A stretch of DNA of 64,000 nt from an uncultured Clostridia bacterium. Its GTDB lineage: Bacteria; Bacillota; Clostridia; TANB77; CAG-508. The DNA is taken from positions 1-64,000 of the forward strand of contig CAQUUC010000006.1 in assembly GCA_948896235.1 (NCBI GenBank). The letters run 5' to 3'. The notes beneath the pieces were generated by a model. It worked only from the letters and a program-made list of their open reading frames with translations. It did no database searches and was not told the origin of the DNA. Below, one piece after another: positions 27,757-36,500 of this stretch; the first letter of the stretch is position 1; each line of letters opens with the position of its first letter. A program made the position numbers and the translations under genes.

Positions 27757-28020
27757 TTATTTACGTAGTCCTAACTTTTCAACTATAAGTCTATATCTTT
27801 CAACATCCTTTTTAGCTAAGTAGTTTAGTAAATTTCTTCTTTTACCAACCATTTTTAAAAGTCCTCTTCTTGAATGGTTATCTTTAATATGAACTTTTAA
27901 ATGTTCTGTTAATTCAGTAATTCTTTCTGTTAAAAGAGCTATTTGAACTTCTGGTGAACCAGTATCTTTCTCATCTCTTTTGTAAGCATTAATTACTTCT
28001 TCTTTTCTTTCTTTTGTCAT
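27757..28020 (-). CDS. rpsO: 30S ribosomal protein S15
   Basis: 87 residues, typical length. Contains DTGSPEVQIALLTERI and DNHSRRGLLKMVGKRRNLLNYL split over two helices, the S15 signatures that bind 16S rRNA. AGGAGGAG lies ahead of the ATG. The leader (28021-28130) contains short inverted repeats, such as CTTAAGTTCAGTTTAAG, which could serve autoregulation as in other bacteria. Confidence 0.97.
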   Translation of the reverse strand: MTKERKEEVINAYKRDEKDTGSPEVQIALLTERITELTEHLKVHIKDNHSRRGLLKMVGKRRNLLNYLAKKDVERYRLIVEKLGLRK

Positions 28021-28128
28021 ATCCTGACTCCTCCTATAAAATATATTCCTTAAACTGAACTTAAGTGGAGTAATTATCCTTTAGCTAAGTATAAGGTATT
28101 TAACCTTTGCTATTATACTACATATAGA

Positions 28129-28161
28129 AAAAAAAAGCAAGAGTATTAATCCTGCTTTTTT
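28129..28161 (-). terminator. Terminator of the glutamine synthetase gene
   Basis: AAAAAAGCAGGA and TCTTGCTTTTTT pair with small internal mismatches, followed by a T run on the minus strand. Confidence 0.65.
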
Positions 28162-28184
28162 GAATAATTTATAATAAGATAACA

Positions 28185-30083
28185 CTATAATAAGTTTTTT
28201 ACATACTCATCATACAATTTTTGTAACATTTCCATTTTCTCTCTCAATTCTATTATGTATTCAGATGCTAATTCATAATTATCTTTTTCAAAAGCCCCTA
28301 AAATTTTAGCAAATAAACATTTTCCATTTTCTTCTGTATTTTTGCTAATATATACTTTTAATTTTTCAATTTTTTTCCACTCTTCTTCATCTTGTTTAGT
28401 TAATTCAAATAAATTATTAGGATTTTTAGTATATCCTATAATGTTTTCTCTACACTCTTTTATTACTCTATGTGCTATTTCTGTTCTCCATCTAGTTAAT
28501 ATTGAAATTTTAATCGAATTTATAATATCATTATCAAAAATACCATTTCTTTCAAAAATTTTCATTTTATCACTATATATGTTCAAGTTATTTACATTTT
28601 CATATACAGTTTTAGGAGATCTTCCATATATCTTATTTCTTTGTTCTTCTGTATAATCCTCAAAAACATCTTTTTCTGAACGATATTCTCTATCTTTTTC
28701 TAAATAGTCCGCTTCTTCTCCTGCCTTTTTAGATATTTCTTTTAGTAATTCTTTTTCTGTTTTTTTATTATTAAATACATATTCCATTCCATCCAGCATT
28801 GCAAGATAAGATACTGCTATAGTTACATATAAATTTGAACCTGGATTAGGAGACCTTAATTCAAATCTTGTAGCCTTTGGATTTTTATTATCTCTTATTA
28901 AACCAATCAAAACAGATCTATTTCTAGAAGGTGTATTTTCATCAATACCTAAAGAAGTAACTACCGAAACTGGAGCTTCGTATCCAGGTTTTAACCTGTT
29001 TAATGCATCTCTTGTAGATGATATGAAAGGATTCATTACCTCATAATTTTTTAGCATTCCCATTAATGCTCCATATCCTAATTCACTTAAGAAACCACTT
29101 TCAGTACTATTAAATAGATTTATTACTTTTCCATTATTTAGTACTAGTGCTACTCCTAAATGAGTATGCATTCCATTTCCTGCTACATCTTTTATTGGTT
29201 TTGCTAAAAATGTTGTTTCTAAGCCATGTTTTTTAAATACATCGCTTGTAAGATTTTTTATATATGCTTGATTATCTGCTGCTTGTATAGGATTTGAATA
29301 TTTCCAGTCAATTTCTAATTGTTCCATAATATGACTATCTTTTATCTCTGAACCTAGTTTTTGTTTAACTCCTCCTACTTCTTTGTGTCCCATTTCAGGT
29401 TCAAATCCACATTTATCCATAACCAACAAACAATCTTCTAAAGCATTTCTAACGATTCCATCAATTCTATTCCAATATTGTTCATTTAGGCTCTGAGAAG
29501 TTGTAAGTGCTTCTATTTCTGCTTTATCATTTGGTGTTTTTACCCAAAATTCTAGTTCTGTTGCTGTTGTAAGGGATATATCTTTTATATCAGCTTTGTC
29601 AATTCCATATTTTTTTAAATATTCATCATTTTCTTTCAAAATTTCTATTATTCTTTTCTTGAAAATCTCTACAGTTGTTTTTAAAATACTTCTTGAATCT
29701 ACTGGTTTTTTATTATGGTATAGAAAACATGGAATTAAAATTGTTCCAATTGGAGAATTGTTATTTTCTACTAAAGAATAGTTATAATCTACTACCCAAT
29801 TTGCTTCTTTATCCACTATTATATCAACCTTAGCATCATTTAGAGTTGATATGCCTGGTAAATTTACAGAAGAACCATCTGTTTGAACAGCTATTCCATT
29901 TAAAAATTCATCAATATCTTCCATAAAGATTTTAATTGGTATTCTCTCGTCTGTTGAATTTCCTATTAAATCGACGCCCATTAAAGACACAAACTTAATT
30001 TCTTTATGTTTTTTTATAATTTTCTTTAAGCTTTCTTCATTATGTTCTTCTTTTTTAATAACATATATTAAATTATTTCCCAT
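28185..30083 (-). CDS. glnA: Glutamine synthetase, long clostridial form (632 aa)
   Basis: Makes glutamine from glutamate, ammonia and ATP. The catalytic domain shows the family landmarks: the beta-grasp region VQTDGSSVNLPG, metal-binding GFEPEMGHKEVGG, ammonia/ATP-site GNGMHTHLG and the arginine segment NRSVLIGLIRDNKNPKATRFELRSPNP in pieces. It is longer than GSI (about 440-470) because of a C-terminal helical extension of about 130 residues (about 490-632), as in the long GS forms of Clostridia. It is monocistronic. Confidence 0.9.
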   Translation of the reverse strand: MGNNLIYVIKKEEHNEESLKKIIKKHKEIKFVSLMGVDLIGNSTDERIPIKIFMEDIDEFLNGIAVQTDGSSVNLPGISTLNDAKVDIIVDKEANWVVDYNYSLVENNNSPIGTILIPCFLYHNKKPVDSRSILKTTVEIFKKRIIEILKENDEYLKKYGIDKADIKDISLTTATELEFWVKTPNDKAEIEALTTSQSLNEQYWNRIDGIVRNALEDCLLVMDKCGFEPEMGHKEVGGVKQKLGSEIKDSHIMEQLEIDWKYSNPIQAADNQAYIKNLTSDVFKKHGLETTFLAKPIKDVAGNGMHTHLGVALVLNNGKVINLFNSTESGFLSELGYGALMGMLKNYEVMNPFISSTRDALNRLKPGYEAPVSVVTSLGIDENTPSRNRSVLIGLIRDNKNPKATRFELRSPNPGSNLYVTIAVSYLAMLDGMEYVFNNKKTEKELLKEISKKAGEEADYLEKDREYRSEKDVFEDYTEEQRNKIYGRSPKTVYENVNNLNIYSDKMKIFERNGIFDNDIINSIKISILTRWRTEIAHRVIKECRENIIGYTKNPNNLFELTKQDEEEWKKIEKLKVYISKNTEENGKCLFAKILGAFEKDNYELASEYIIELREKMEMLQKLYDEYVKNLL

Positions 30084-30237
30084 ATTACTTCACCCTTTAT
30101 TATTAATATGCATGATTCTATACTATTTAGTTATATTTTCAAGAAAAACTTATGTATTTCTTAAACAAATATATAATATACTATAATGTTTGTCAACAAA
30201 AGTACTATTCTTTGATAGAATAATTTTATATTTTATA

Positions 30238-30268
30238 AAAAAAGGCTTCAAACTTCGAAGCCCTTTTC
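30238..30268 (-). terminator. Terminator of orphan gene A
   Basis: GGGCTTC and GAAGCC(T) stem with a T run. The same core sequence ends orphan gene B at 30751-30785. Confidence 0.8.
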
Positions 30269-30301
30269 TTAATACTTTGGAAAGATGACCTAGTTTATGG
30301 G

Positions 30302-30595
30302 TTACCCAAGCAGTTCTTCAATTCTTTTTTCGACAGCCTCCAAGAACATCGTGTAAGCAAAGATAACATCATGACTTGCTTTCAACCAGTCTTTTATTAC
30401 TGCATCCGCCAAGAAATTGTTAGCGACGTATTCTCCAACACGATAGCGAATTATAACACTATCAGCACTATATGGTGTCATTACAGAACACGCTGTCAAA
30501 AATGCCTTTATCGCTGTCCGTACTTCCTTTGCAGTATTTTGTGACATAATAACTTTAGGATTGCATTTGTCGTCACAATAATATCTTTCAATCAT
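30302..30595 (-). CDS. Orphan protein A (97 aa), paralogue of the gene at 30813
   Basis: I do not recognise the family. GGAGAG before the ATG sets the start. It shares ERYYCDD...PKVIMSQNTA and VGEYVANNFLAD...K with the protein encoded at 30813-31085, so the two arose by duplication. It is mainly helical with no membrane segment. Codon use (GCG, CTG, CGG, GTC) is unlike the AT-rich neighbours, suggesting transfer. It has its own promoter (30668-30696) and terminator. Codon 26 is CGG (30520-30518) and must be read in frame, since a +1 shift gives a stop within four codons. Confidence 0.7.
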   Translation of the reverse strand: MIERYYCDDKCNPKVIMSQNTAKEVRTAIKAFLTACSVMTPYSADSVIIRYRVGEYVANNFLADAVIKDWLKASHDVIFAYTMFLEAVEKRIEELLG

Positions 30596-30667
30596 TCTGG
30601 CACTCTCCTTTCTCCTCCTTCAAGGATAGCAGCCATCTTTCCATAATTTAAACAAATCGTCAATACA

Positions 30668-30696
30668 ATTATACCATTTTTTTCTTATTTATACAA
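30668..30696 (-). promoter_or_regulatory. Promoter of orphan gene A
   Basis: TTGTAT and TATAAT with 17-base spacing on the minus strand. Confidence 0.65.
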
Positions 30697-30750
30697 TATT
30701 TACATAATTTAAAATTATCTGTTATATTACTTTTTTATTATATATTTTAT

Positions 30751-30785
30751 AAGAAAAGGGCTTCAAACTTCGAAGCCCTTTTCTT
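30751..30785 (-). terminator. Terminator of orphan gene B
   Basis: Perfect 14-bp inverted repeat AAGAAAAGGGCTTC with its complement; near-copy of the terminator of orphan gene A. Confidence 0.85.
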
Positions 30786-30812
30786 ATAACTTTTGGAAAG
30801 GTGATGTATATG

Positions 30813-31085
30813 CTAGTTCACAAACTCATTAATCTTGCTCCGGATAGCAGTTATGAAAGCCCTATATTCATGCCAACAATGCAATTTTTCTTTTGCACTC
30901 TCATCAGCTAAAAAGTTCTCGGCAATATAACTACCAAGCTCACACATAGAAGCTTCCACCTCATCCATTGATTTTCCAATTTCAAAGCCACTAATTATGC
31001 TTTGAAGCTGTATCGCTGTACTCTGTGACATAATAACCTTTGGTATTCCATTTTCATCCAGGTAATACTGTTCAATCTTATTCAT
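30813..31085 (-). CDS. Orphan protein B (90 aa), paralogue of the gene at 30302
   Basis: The start at 31085 follows AAAGGGG; an upstream ATG at 31103 lacks a good site. The protein shares YYLDENGIPKVIMSQSTA, a GSYIAENFLADESAKEK segment and the C-terminal helix with orphan A, at moderate identity. It has no recognised domain. Codon use is unlike the neighbours. Codon 82 is CGG (30842-30840), read as Arg in frame; a +1 shift here would only change the last few residues. It has its own promoter and terminator. Confidence 0.7.
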   Translation of the reverse strand: MNKIEQYYLDENGIPKVIMSQSTAIQLQSIISGFEIGKSMDEVEASMCELGSYIAENFLADESAKEKLHCWHEYRAFITAIRSKINEFVN

Positions 31086-31149
31086 ATTGCCCCTTTCTCT
31101 CACTTGAGATTAAAGTCACCTTTCCATAATCAACTCCATGATTAACATA

Positions 31150-31178
31150 ATTTTATCATCTTTTCCTTTATTATGCAA
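31150..31178 (-). promoter_or_regulatory. Promoter of orphan gene B
   Basis: TTGCAT and TAAAAT with 17-base spacing on the minus strand, in the same position as in orphan A. Confidence 0.6.
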
Positions 31179-31255
31179 TATTTTTCGGTATTTTTATAAT
31201 TATACTTCTTATTCTAAAAAAGTAGCTATGCACATAAAATATTTTATACTATTAT

Positions 31256-31291
31256 CAAAAAAACAACTAAAAATAAATTTCTAGTTGTTTC
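31256..31291 (-). terminator. Terminator of ssrA
   Basis: AAACAACTA and TAGTTGTTT stem followed by a T run directly after the tmRNA 3' end. Confidence 0.8.
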
Positions 31292-31306
31292 TAAAGTTTT
31301 TCTAAT

Positions 31307-31662
31307 TGGTGGAGGTGAGGAGAGTCGAACTCCTGTCCAACAAACCATCCATATAAACTTCTCCGAGCGCAGTTTGTTCTAATTATTCCCAATAAAATAA
31401 GTGGACAAACAAACTTATTTTATTAGTAGCCTTTATTTACCCACTATTCCCAAAGCAAAGAATAGTTTTGTTTCCTACTAATTCGTCGCCCTTATAAAAC
31501 CGTAGGCCTTTTTATAAGAACGTAGCCGCAACTTAGGCAGCTAATGCTAATTCGTTATTTCTAGCGTTTATATTTAATTCCTAAAGTTTTTTAAGTGGCA
31601 CCTAGGCTCCACTGCTCGCTATCTATACTTCAAATTTGCTGTCGAAAGCCAAATACACCCCC
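31307..31662 (-). ncRNA. ssrA: tmRNA (ssrA)
   Basis: About 356 nt, one-piece tmRNA that frees stalled ribosomes and tags the product. The 5' end GGGGGTG pairs with CACCTCC before the encoded CCA. The tRNA-like half has GGTTTGTTGGACAGGAGTTC-type T-arm sequence (GGACAGGAGTTCGACTC). The tag frame is at 31565-31533: Ala-Arg-Asn-Asn-Glu-Leu-Ala-Leu-Ala-Ala, then TAA, with GCT as resume codon. Most of the 680-base gap between orphan B and gtrA is this gene; the rest holds its promoter and terminator. Confidence 0.96.
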
Positions 31663-31786
31663 GAATTTTCTTGCATATTTTATTATACAACACTCTAGTC
31701 TTTTTTACAAGATATTTTTCTTGACTTTATCAATTTCTTAAAATATAATATAACAAATTGTTCATTTAAATTAAGGGAGTTATATT

Positions 31787-32203
31787 ATGGAACTTATTAA
31801 AAATTTAATAAAGAAATTTTGTACTAAAGAAATTATATTTTATGGAATATTTGGTGTTTTAACTACTTTAGTTAATATCGCCGTATTCTATGTTTTAACA
31901 CATTTTGTTCATCTAGAAGAAAACTTATCAAATGCTATTGCTATTATTCTAGCTGTACTTTTTGCTTATTTTACTAATAGAAAAATAGTTTTTAACTCTA
32001 CCGCTTCCACTTTAAAAGAAAAACTATATGAATTTGGTAAGTTTATATTAGGACGAGCTTTTACAATGATAGTAGAGCTAGTTGGTTTCTTCTTAATGTT
32101 TAATATTATGCACATACAAGAACTTATTAGTAAAATACTTATTAGTATTATAGTTATAGTTTTAAATTTCTTTATTAGTAAATTTTTTGCATTTAAAAAG
32201 TAA
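31787..32203 (+). CDS. GtrA-family membrane protein
   Basis: 138 residues with four membrane helices, a basic N-terminus and the GtrA pattern YGIFGVLTTLVNIAVFYVL near helix 1 and YFTNRKIVFNS after helix 2. Family members are thought to move lipid-linked sugars across the membrane or help glycosyltransferases. A clear RBS (AAGGGAG) precedes it. It is followed in 37 bases by an M23 peptidase gene. Confidence 0.9.
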   Translation: MELIKNLIKKFCTKEIIFYGIFGVLTTLVNIAVFYVLTHFVHLEENLSNAIAIILAVLFAYFTNRKIVFNSTASTLKEKLYEFGKFILGRAFTMIVELVGFFLMFNIMHIQELISKILISIIVIVLNFFISKFFAFKK

Positions 32204-32239
32204 ATATACTGGGCTACTATTTTAGAACGGAGGTATCTA

Positions 32240-32858
32240 ATGAATAGTAGTTTTTTTAAAACTTCTTCTTATTCTTTAAAATTCATTTTACTTTTAATAA
32301 TTATTGTATCTATTTTTATCATTCCTATCTATTATGCATATCCTCATGCATTCTCCACTTACTCTGATAAACTTATATTAGATGACGATTCTCTATATGT
32401 TTGGCCTATCCCCGGATACACAAAAATAACCTCTCCTTTTGGAAAAAGAGTTTCTCCAACAGCTGGTGCTTCAAGCTTTCATAAAGGTATTGATGTTGGT
32501 GCTCCAGAAGATACTAAACTATATGCTATTTGTGATGGAAAAATTACATATGTTGGTTTTTTAGGTGGTGGTGGTTATACTATCACTCTTACAGCTGATA
32601 ATATGAAAATTACATACTGTCACGTATCCCCCCAATTTATTGTAGATGTTGGTGATGAAGTAAAAAAAGGCGAATGGATCGCAAATGTTGGTCCTAAAAA
32701 TGTATATGGAATTCCTCGGCAATAATTATAAAGATAAAAATGGTAACCCTACTAATGGTGCAACTACTGGATGTCATTTACATCTTGGTATAAGAATTGA
32801 TGAAAAATATATTAACCCTTTAGATTTATTTAATGAAAAAGAAGAGTTTGTACAATAA
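32240..32858 (+). CDS. M23 family metallopeptidase, membrane-anchored (one CGG +1 shift)
   Basis: Peptidoglycan endopeptidase-like protein of the LytM type. It has an N-terminal membrane anchor (about 12-34), then the M23 domain: TSPFGKRVSPTAGASSFHKG with the first metal histidine in FHKGIDVG. Frame 0 stops at 32725. Dropping the C of CGG 32717-32719 gives YGIP-GNNYKDKNG and then GCHLHLGIRID, which holds the essential HxH, ending at 32858 (205 residues). The active site is therefore split across the shift. GGAGG serves as RBS. Confidence 0.92.
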
Positions 32859-32885
32859 AGACGGGATATTAAAACTCCCGTCTTT
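32857..32885. terminator. Bidirectional terminator
   Basis: AAAGACGGGA and TCCCGTCTTT stem between convergent genes; it overlaps the M23 stop codon. Confidence 0.85.
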
Positions 32886-32888
32886 CAT

Positions 32889-33374
32889 TTACATATCATC
32901 TTCTTGATTTTCTTCATCTTCTACAGTCTCGTCATCTTCATCTGTTCCACATCCACCACAACTTCCACAGTGTCCTGAACATTCATGTTCTTCCGAATTC
33001 CAGTCTAACTCTATTACATTGTGGCATTCTGGACATTCTACTTCTTTTTTATCAGAATTAATATCTGTTAAAAACTCATGGTTACAATATGGGCATACAA
33101 TTTCAAAATCATATTCGTCTTCAACAAATAATTCTTTTTCAATTGTATTCATTCCTCTTTCTATTTCTGCCATCTTCTGTTCAAGTATTTTTTGATTTTC
33201 ATATACTTGATTAACTCTTCTTTCACTAAGATCCATTATTTTATTAATTTCATCTATATACATCATAGAAATATCTGCAATTTGTTGTTTAACAAATTCT
33301 AATTCTTCTGGATCTGTAATTCTTTCTTCAATTTTAGCAATAATGCTATTAAATTTATCTTGTAATACTGACAC
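32889..33374 (-). CDS. Zinc-ribbon protein with coiled coil, CD1247-like
   Basis: 161 residues, GTG start at 33374 after AGAGAGGAAG. The first half is helical and probably a coiled coil. It is followed by a zinc ribbon (CPYCNHEF then CPECHNVIEL) at about 95-125, a Cys/His-rich stretch (HECSGHCGSCGGCG) and a very acidic tail. Similar proteins are conserved in Clostridia next to efp, as here. The role is unknown; metal binding is likely. Confidence 0.75.
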   Translation of the reverse strand: MSVLQDKFNSIIAKIEERITDPEELEFVKQQIADISMMYIDEINKIMDLSERRVNQVYENQKILEQKMAEIERGMNTIEKELFVEDEYDFEIVCPYCNHEFLTDINSDKKEVECPECHNVIELDWNSEEHECSGHCGSCGGCGTDEDDETVEDEENQEDDM

Positions 33375-33399
33375 TTAAGCTACTTCCTCTCTTTAATAA

Positions 33400-33966
33400 T
33401 TAAACTCTTTCCATATATTCGCCAGTTCTTGTATCAATCTTAATTACATCACCAATATTTATAAATAGTGGTACACTAATTTCATATCCATTTTCAAGTG
33501 TTGCTGGTTTTCCTGATGTTGTTGTTGTGTTTCCACTAAATCCTGGTTCTGTATAAGTAACTTCTAACTCTACGAACATTGGTGGTTCTACTGCAAATAC
33601 ATTTCCTTTGAAAGATAAAATTTTAACACTCATATTTTCTTTAATGAATTTTAAACTATCTCCTAATTGTTCTTTGTTTAATGGTATTTGCTCATATGTA
33701 TCATTATCCATAAAGTAATATAAATCTCCATCACTATATAAGTATTGCATATCTCTTTTTTCTATTTCTGCTCCTGGATATTTTTCTGATGGGTTAAATG
33801 TTTTTTCTAAAACTGCTCCACTTATTACATTTTTTAATTTTGTTCTAACAAATGCTGCTCCTTTTCCTGGTTTTACGTGTTGAAATTCTACTACTTTATA
33901 TACGTTTCCTTCCATTTCAAATGTTGTTCCGTTTCTAAAATCTCCTGCCATATATACTTCTGCCAT
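33400..33966 (-). CDS. efp: Translation elongation factor P
   Basis: 188 residues in three beta-barrel domains. The modified-lysine loop is visible as KPGKGAAFVRTK at about 32-43. It relieves ribosome stalling at consecutive prolines. A good GGAGGA site precedes the ATG. Downstream on the same strand is the zinc-ribbon gene. Confidence 0.97.
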   Translation of the reverse strand: MAEVYMAGDFRNGTTFEMEGNVYKVVEFQHVKPGKGAAFVRTKLKNVISGAVLEKTFNPSEKYPGAEIEKRDMQYLYSDGDLYYFMDNDTYEQIPLNKEQLGDSLKFIKENMSVKILSFKGNVFAVEPPMFVELEVTYTEPGFSGNTTTTSGKPATLENGYEISVPLFINIGDVIKIDTRTGEYMERV

Positions 33967-34069
33967 ATTTGTTTCCTCCTTAATTATTATTTCTAATTCT
34001 TATCTATTTTATACTATATTTATAGCAAAAGCAAGGTTTTTAGTAAATTTAATTAGAAACTGCATTATT

Positions 34070-34098
34070 TTGACTTTTTATGTATTGTATGTTATAAT
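34070..34098 (+). promoter_or_regulatory. Promoter of orphan gene C
   Basis: TTGACT and TATAAT with exact 17-base spacing. Confidence 0.75.
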
Positions 34099-34140
34099 AT
34101 TGGCGTTACAAAAACTTTGTAGAAAGAGAGGATATTTAAT

Positions 34141-34536
34141 ATGAACGAAATGAGCACTAGAACAGAGCACTTAAGATCTGCAGCATTCAAGGCAACTAGA
34201 GAATATATAGATAGCCTCGTCAAAGATTTTTTAGACTATGCTGAAGAATTCCGGAAGAGTCTAAACGACATCTTAAAAAACGGAAAAACAGATGATGGCT
34301 GGTTGTGCTTATCTGGTAAGGAGGCTGAGCAAGATCCTGCACAGGTCTTTTTCGATGAAGACACTGTGAAATGTGCACTTGAAACACTCTGTACTTTGAA
34401 CACAGATAACAGAATAGATGTAATTAATAATATCTATTATATGGATTCTAGTTTTCTTCTTTTTTACTCATTTTCCAGGATGAAAAAGTTGGAATATAGA
34501 ATTTCCCAGTGCACATCGGCACGTGAGCTGCTCTAA
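34141..34536 (+). CDS. Orphan protein C (131 aa)
   Basis: Not recognised. The product is helical and charged, with no membrane segment (SAAFKATREYIDSLVKDFL near the N-terminus). Codon use (CTC, GGC, CGG, GCG-like) differs from the neighbours. It has a consensus promoter, AGAGAGG as RBS and a 16-bp terminator, thus an autonomous unit. Codon 38 is CGG (34252-34254), which must be read in frame; a +1 shift gives a stop three codons later. Possibly acquired by transfer. Confidence 0.7.
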   Translation: MNEMSTRTEHLRSAAFKATREYIDSLVKDFLDYAEEFRKSLNDILKNGKTDDGWLCLSGKEAEQDPAQVFFDEDTVKCALETLCTLNTDNRIDVINNIYYMDSSFLLFYSFSRMKKLEYRISQCTSARELL

Positions 34537-34553
34537 CAAAAATCGAGATTTCA

Positions 34554-34592
34554 TTAGATGCCTAGGTTGGAACTTTCAACCTAGGCATCTAA
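34554..34592 (+). terminator. Terminator of orphan gene C
   Basis: Perfect 16-bp stem TTAGATGCCTAGGTTG with its complement, then a T run. Confidence 0.9.
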
Positions 34593-34657
34593 TTTTTTAA
34601 TAATTATTGCTTAATTTGTACAAATATATACACTTTTTAAATATAGACTGAACAATT

Positions 34658-35723
34658 TTATATAATCACATAATCTTTACTTGACTTTGTTAAAACTTGT
34701 GCACCATTTTTACCAATTAACACTGTATCTTCTATTCTTACACCAAACTTACCGCTTATATAAATACCTGGTTCATCTGTTATTACCATATTCTCTTTTA
34801 AAATAAAATCCCCTCTTCTTGAACTTATAACAGGTTCTTCGTGAATATCTAAGCCAACACCATGTCCTAAAGCATGAACTAAATCAAATCTATTAAGTTT
34901 AAAATCATTTTCTACCATTTTAGTAAGTATACGAACATTAGCACCATCATAGTACTCTTTCAATGTTAATTGTTGATTCTTTAGTACTAATTCGTATATT
35001 GGTTTTATATAATCTTGTACAAAATCCACAAATATTGTTCTTGTCATATCGGAACAATATCCTTTATATTTACATCCAAAGTCTATTGTAATAATATCAC
35101 CTGATTCAATCTTTCTATCTGTTGGAACCGCATGTGGCATAGATGAATTTGGTCCGTGATGCTACTATTGTATCAAAACTAAGTCCATCTGCTCCATTTG
35201 CCATAAAGTATTTTTCTATTTCCCCTGCAATTTGTTTTTCTGTCATTCCTTTTTTTATAAAACTTAATAAATATTTAAAACAATTATCTGTAACTTCGCA
35301 TGCTTTTTTTATACAGCTAATTTCATATTCATCTTTTATCATTCTTTGTTTTTCTATTATATTCTCTGTTTCAACAAAGTTATGTATTTTATATCGTTGT
35401 TTATAATCTTTATATTTTGCATATGTTAAATAATTTTCTTCGAATCCAACGTTTTCGCAAAACATAAAGAAATTTTCATAATCATCTTTAGACACATCCA
35501 TTATATTAGTCACAATAATTTCATCATCTATTGTTAACATACTATTAACCTTTTCTATGTATCTTGCATCTGTTATATATACATTTTCCTTTCTAGTTAA
35601 TAACAAAACTCCCTCAGCATCTACACCAATTAAGTACTTAATATTTATAGGATTAGAAACTATCATTCCTTGCATATCCATACGAGATATTTTATCTCTT
35701 AGCCATTTCAGTTTTTGATTCAT
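34658..35723 (-). CDS. Xaa-Pro aminopeptidase (M24 family, one CGG +1 shift)
   Basis: Dimetal aminopeptidase that removes residues ahead of proline; the sequence fits PepP/PepQ-like clostridial forms. The N-terminal creatinase domain and the start of the M24 domain lie in one frame. A CGG at 35156-35154 (minus strand) breaks it. Dropping the C gives TIVAS-GPNSSMPHAVPTD, a conserved M24 motif, then the metal ligands in IITIDFGCKYKGYCSDMTRT, HALGHGVGLDIHEEP and ITDEPGIY. Total 354 residues, a normal length. Without the shift all metal ligands are lost. Confidence 0.94.
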
Positions 35724-35747
35724 ATTAACTTCATTCCTCTCTATATA

Positions 35748-36497
35748 CTATCCTCTATACATTCCTAGTGTAAACACTTTAAGCAAAATTGTAACTAGTA
35801 GTTCAAATGGTACAAATAATACAATCAAAGCTGCAATTACTATAAATGGTCCAAATGGTATGTATTCATCTGTTTTCTTTATTTTTGTAGCAAGCAAAAC
35901 AACACTTATAATTGCACCTAACAAAAATGCTATTAATGATATTACAATAATTCCGCTAAGTCCAAAATAAAGACCTAATGCTCCCATTAATTTTACATCA
36001 CCAAATCCCATTGCTTCTTTACCTGCAATTAATCCTCCCAGTAATGTTATTATTAAAAATATTCCACCACCAGCAACCATTCCAAGTAGCATATTAACAG
36101 CTATATTAATATTGTTTATTCCATATATAAAAGTTAAAAAAAGTCCTATTTCAAACATTGTTAAGTTAAGTCTATTGGGAATTATTTGTAGTTTATAATC
36201 TATCATTAGTGCGGATATTAACATTGGGATTAAAAGTGAAAATTTAATTAAATTTAAGTTTTCATATAATCCTTTATGAATTCCAAAAAAATATACTAAA
36301 CTTATATATAGTGCTGCAATTATTATCATTAATATATAATTTGGTTTCTTTCTTTTTGTTTTATCAAGCATGTCCTTTGAAAATATCTTTTTATTTTGAG
36401 TCATTCTATCATTACACCAGTTTATGACTTGTGCAATAACTACTCCTATTATTGCAAAAACTGCATAAACTAATATATGAACATCATTAATATACAT
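35748..36497 (-). CDS. Type IV prepilin peptidase (A24 family)
   Basis: 249 residues, about seven membrane helices. The two catalytic aspartates sit in SALMIDYKLQIIPN and GFGDVKLM, the A24 signatures. It lacks the N-terminal Cys-rich methylase part of classic PilD. It would cut leader peptides of pilin-like proteins such as the one encoded at 46619-47974. It lies between yqeG and the aminopeptidase gene on the same strand. Confidence 0.9.
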   Translation of the reverse strand: MYINDVHILVYAVFAIIGVVIAQVINWCNDRMTQNKKIFSKDMLDKTKRKKPNYILMIIIAALYISLVYFFGIHKGLYENLNLIKFSLLIPMLISALMIDYKLQIIPNRLNLTMFEIGLFLTFIYGINNINIAVNMLLGMVAGGGIFLIITLLGGLIAGKEAMGFGDVKLMGALGLYFGLSGIIVISLIAFLLGAIISVVLLATKIKKTDEYIPFGPFIVIAALIVLFVPFELLVTILLKVFTLGMYRG

Positions 36498-36500
36498 CTT

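Noticed and set aside
34141..34536. Reading the orphan genes with a CGG shift
   Set aside because: In genes A, C, D and E a +1 shift gives a stop within nine codons, so the frame-0 reading is the only long one.
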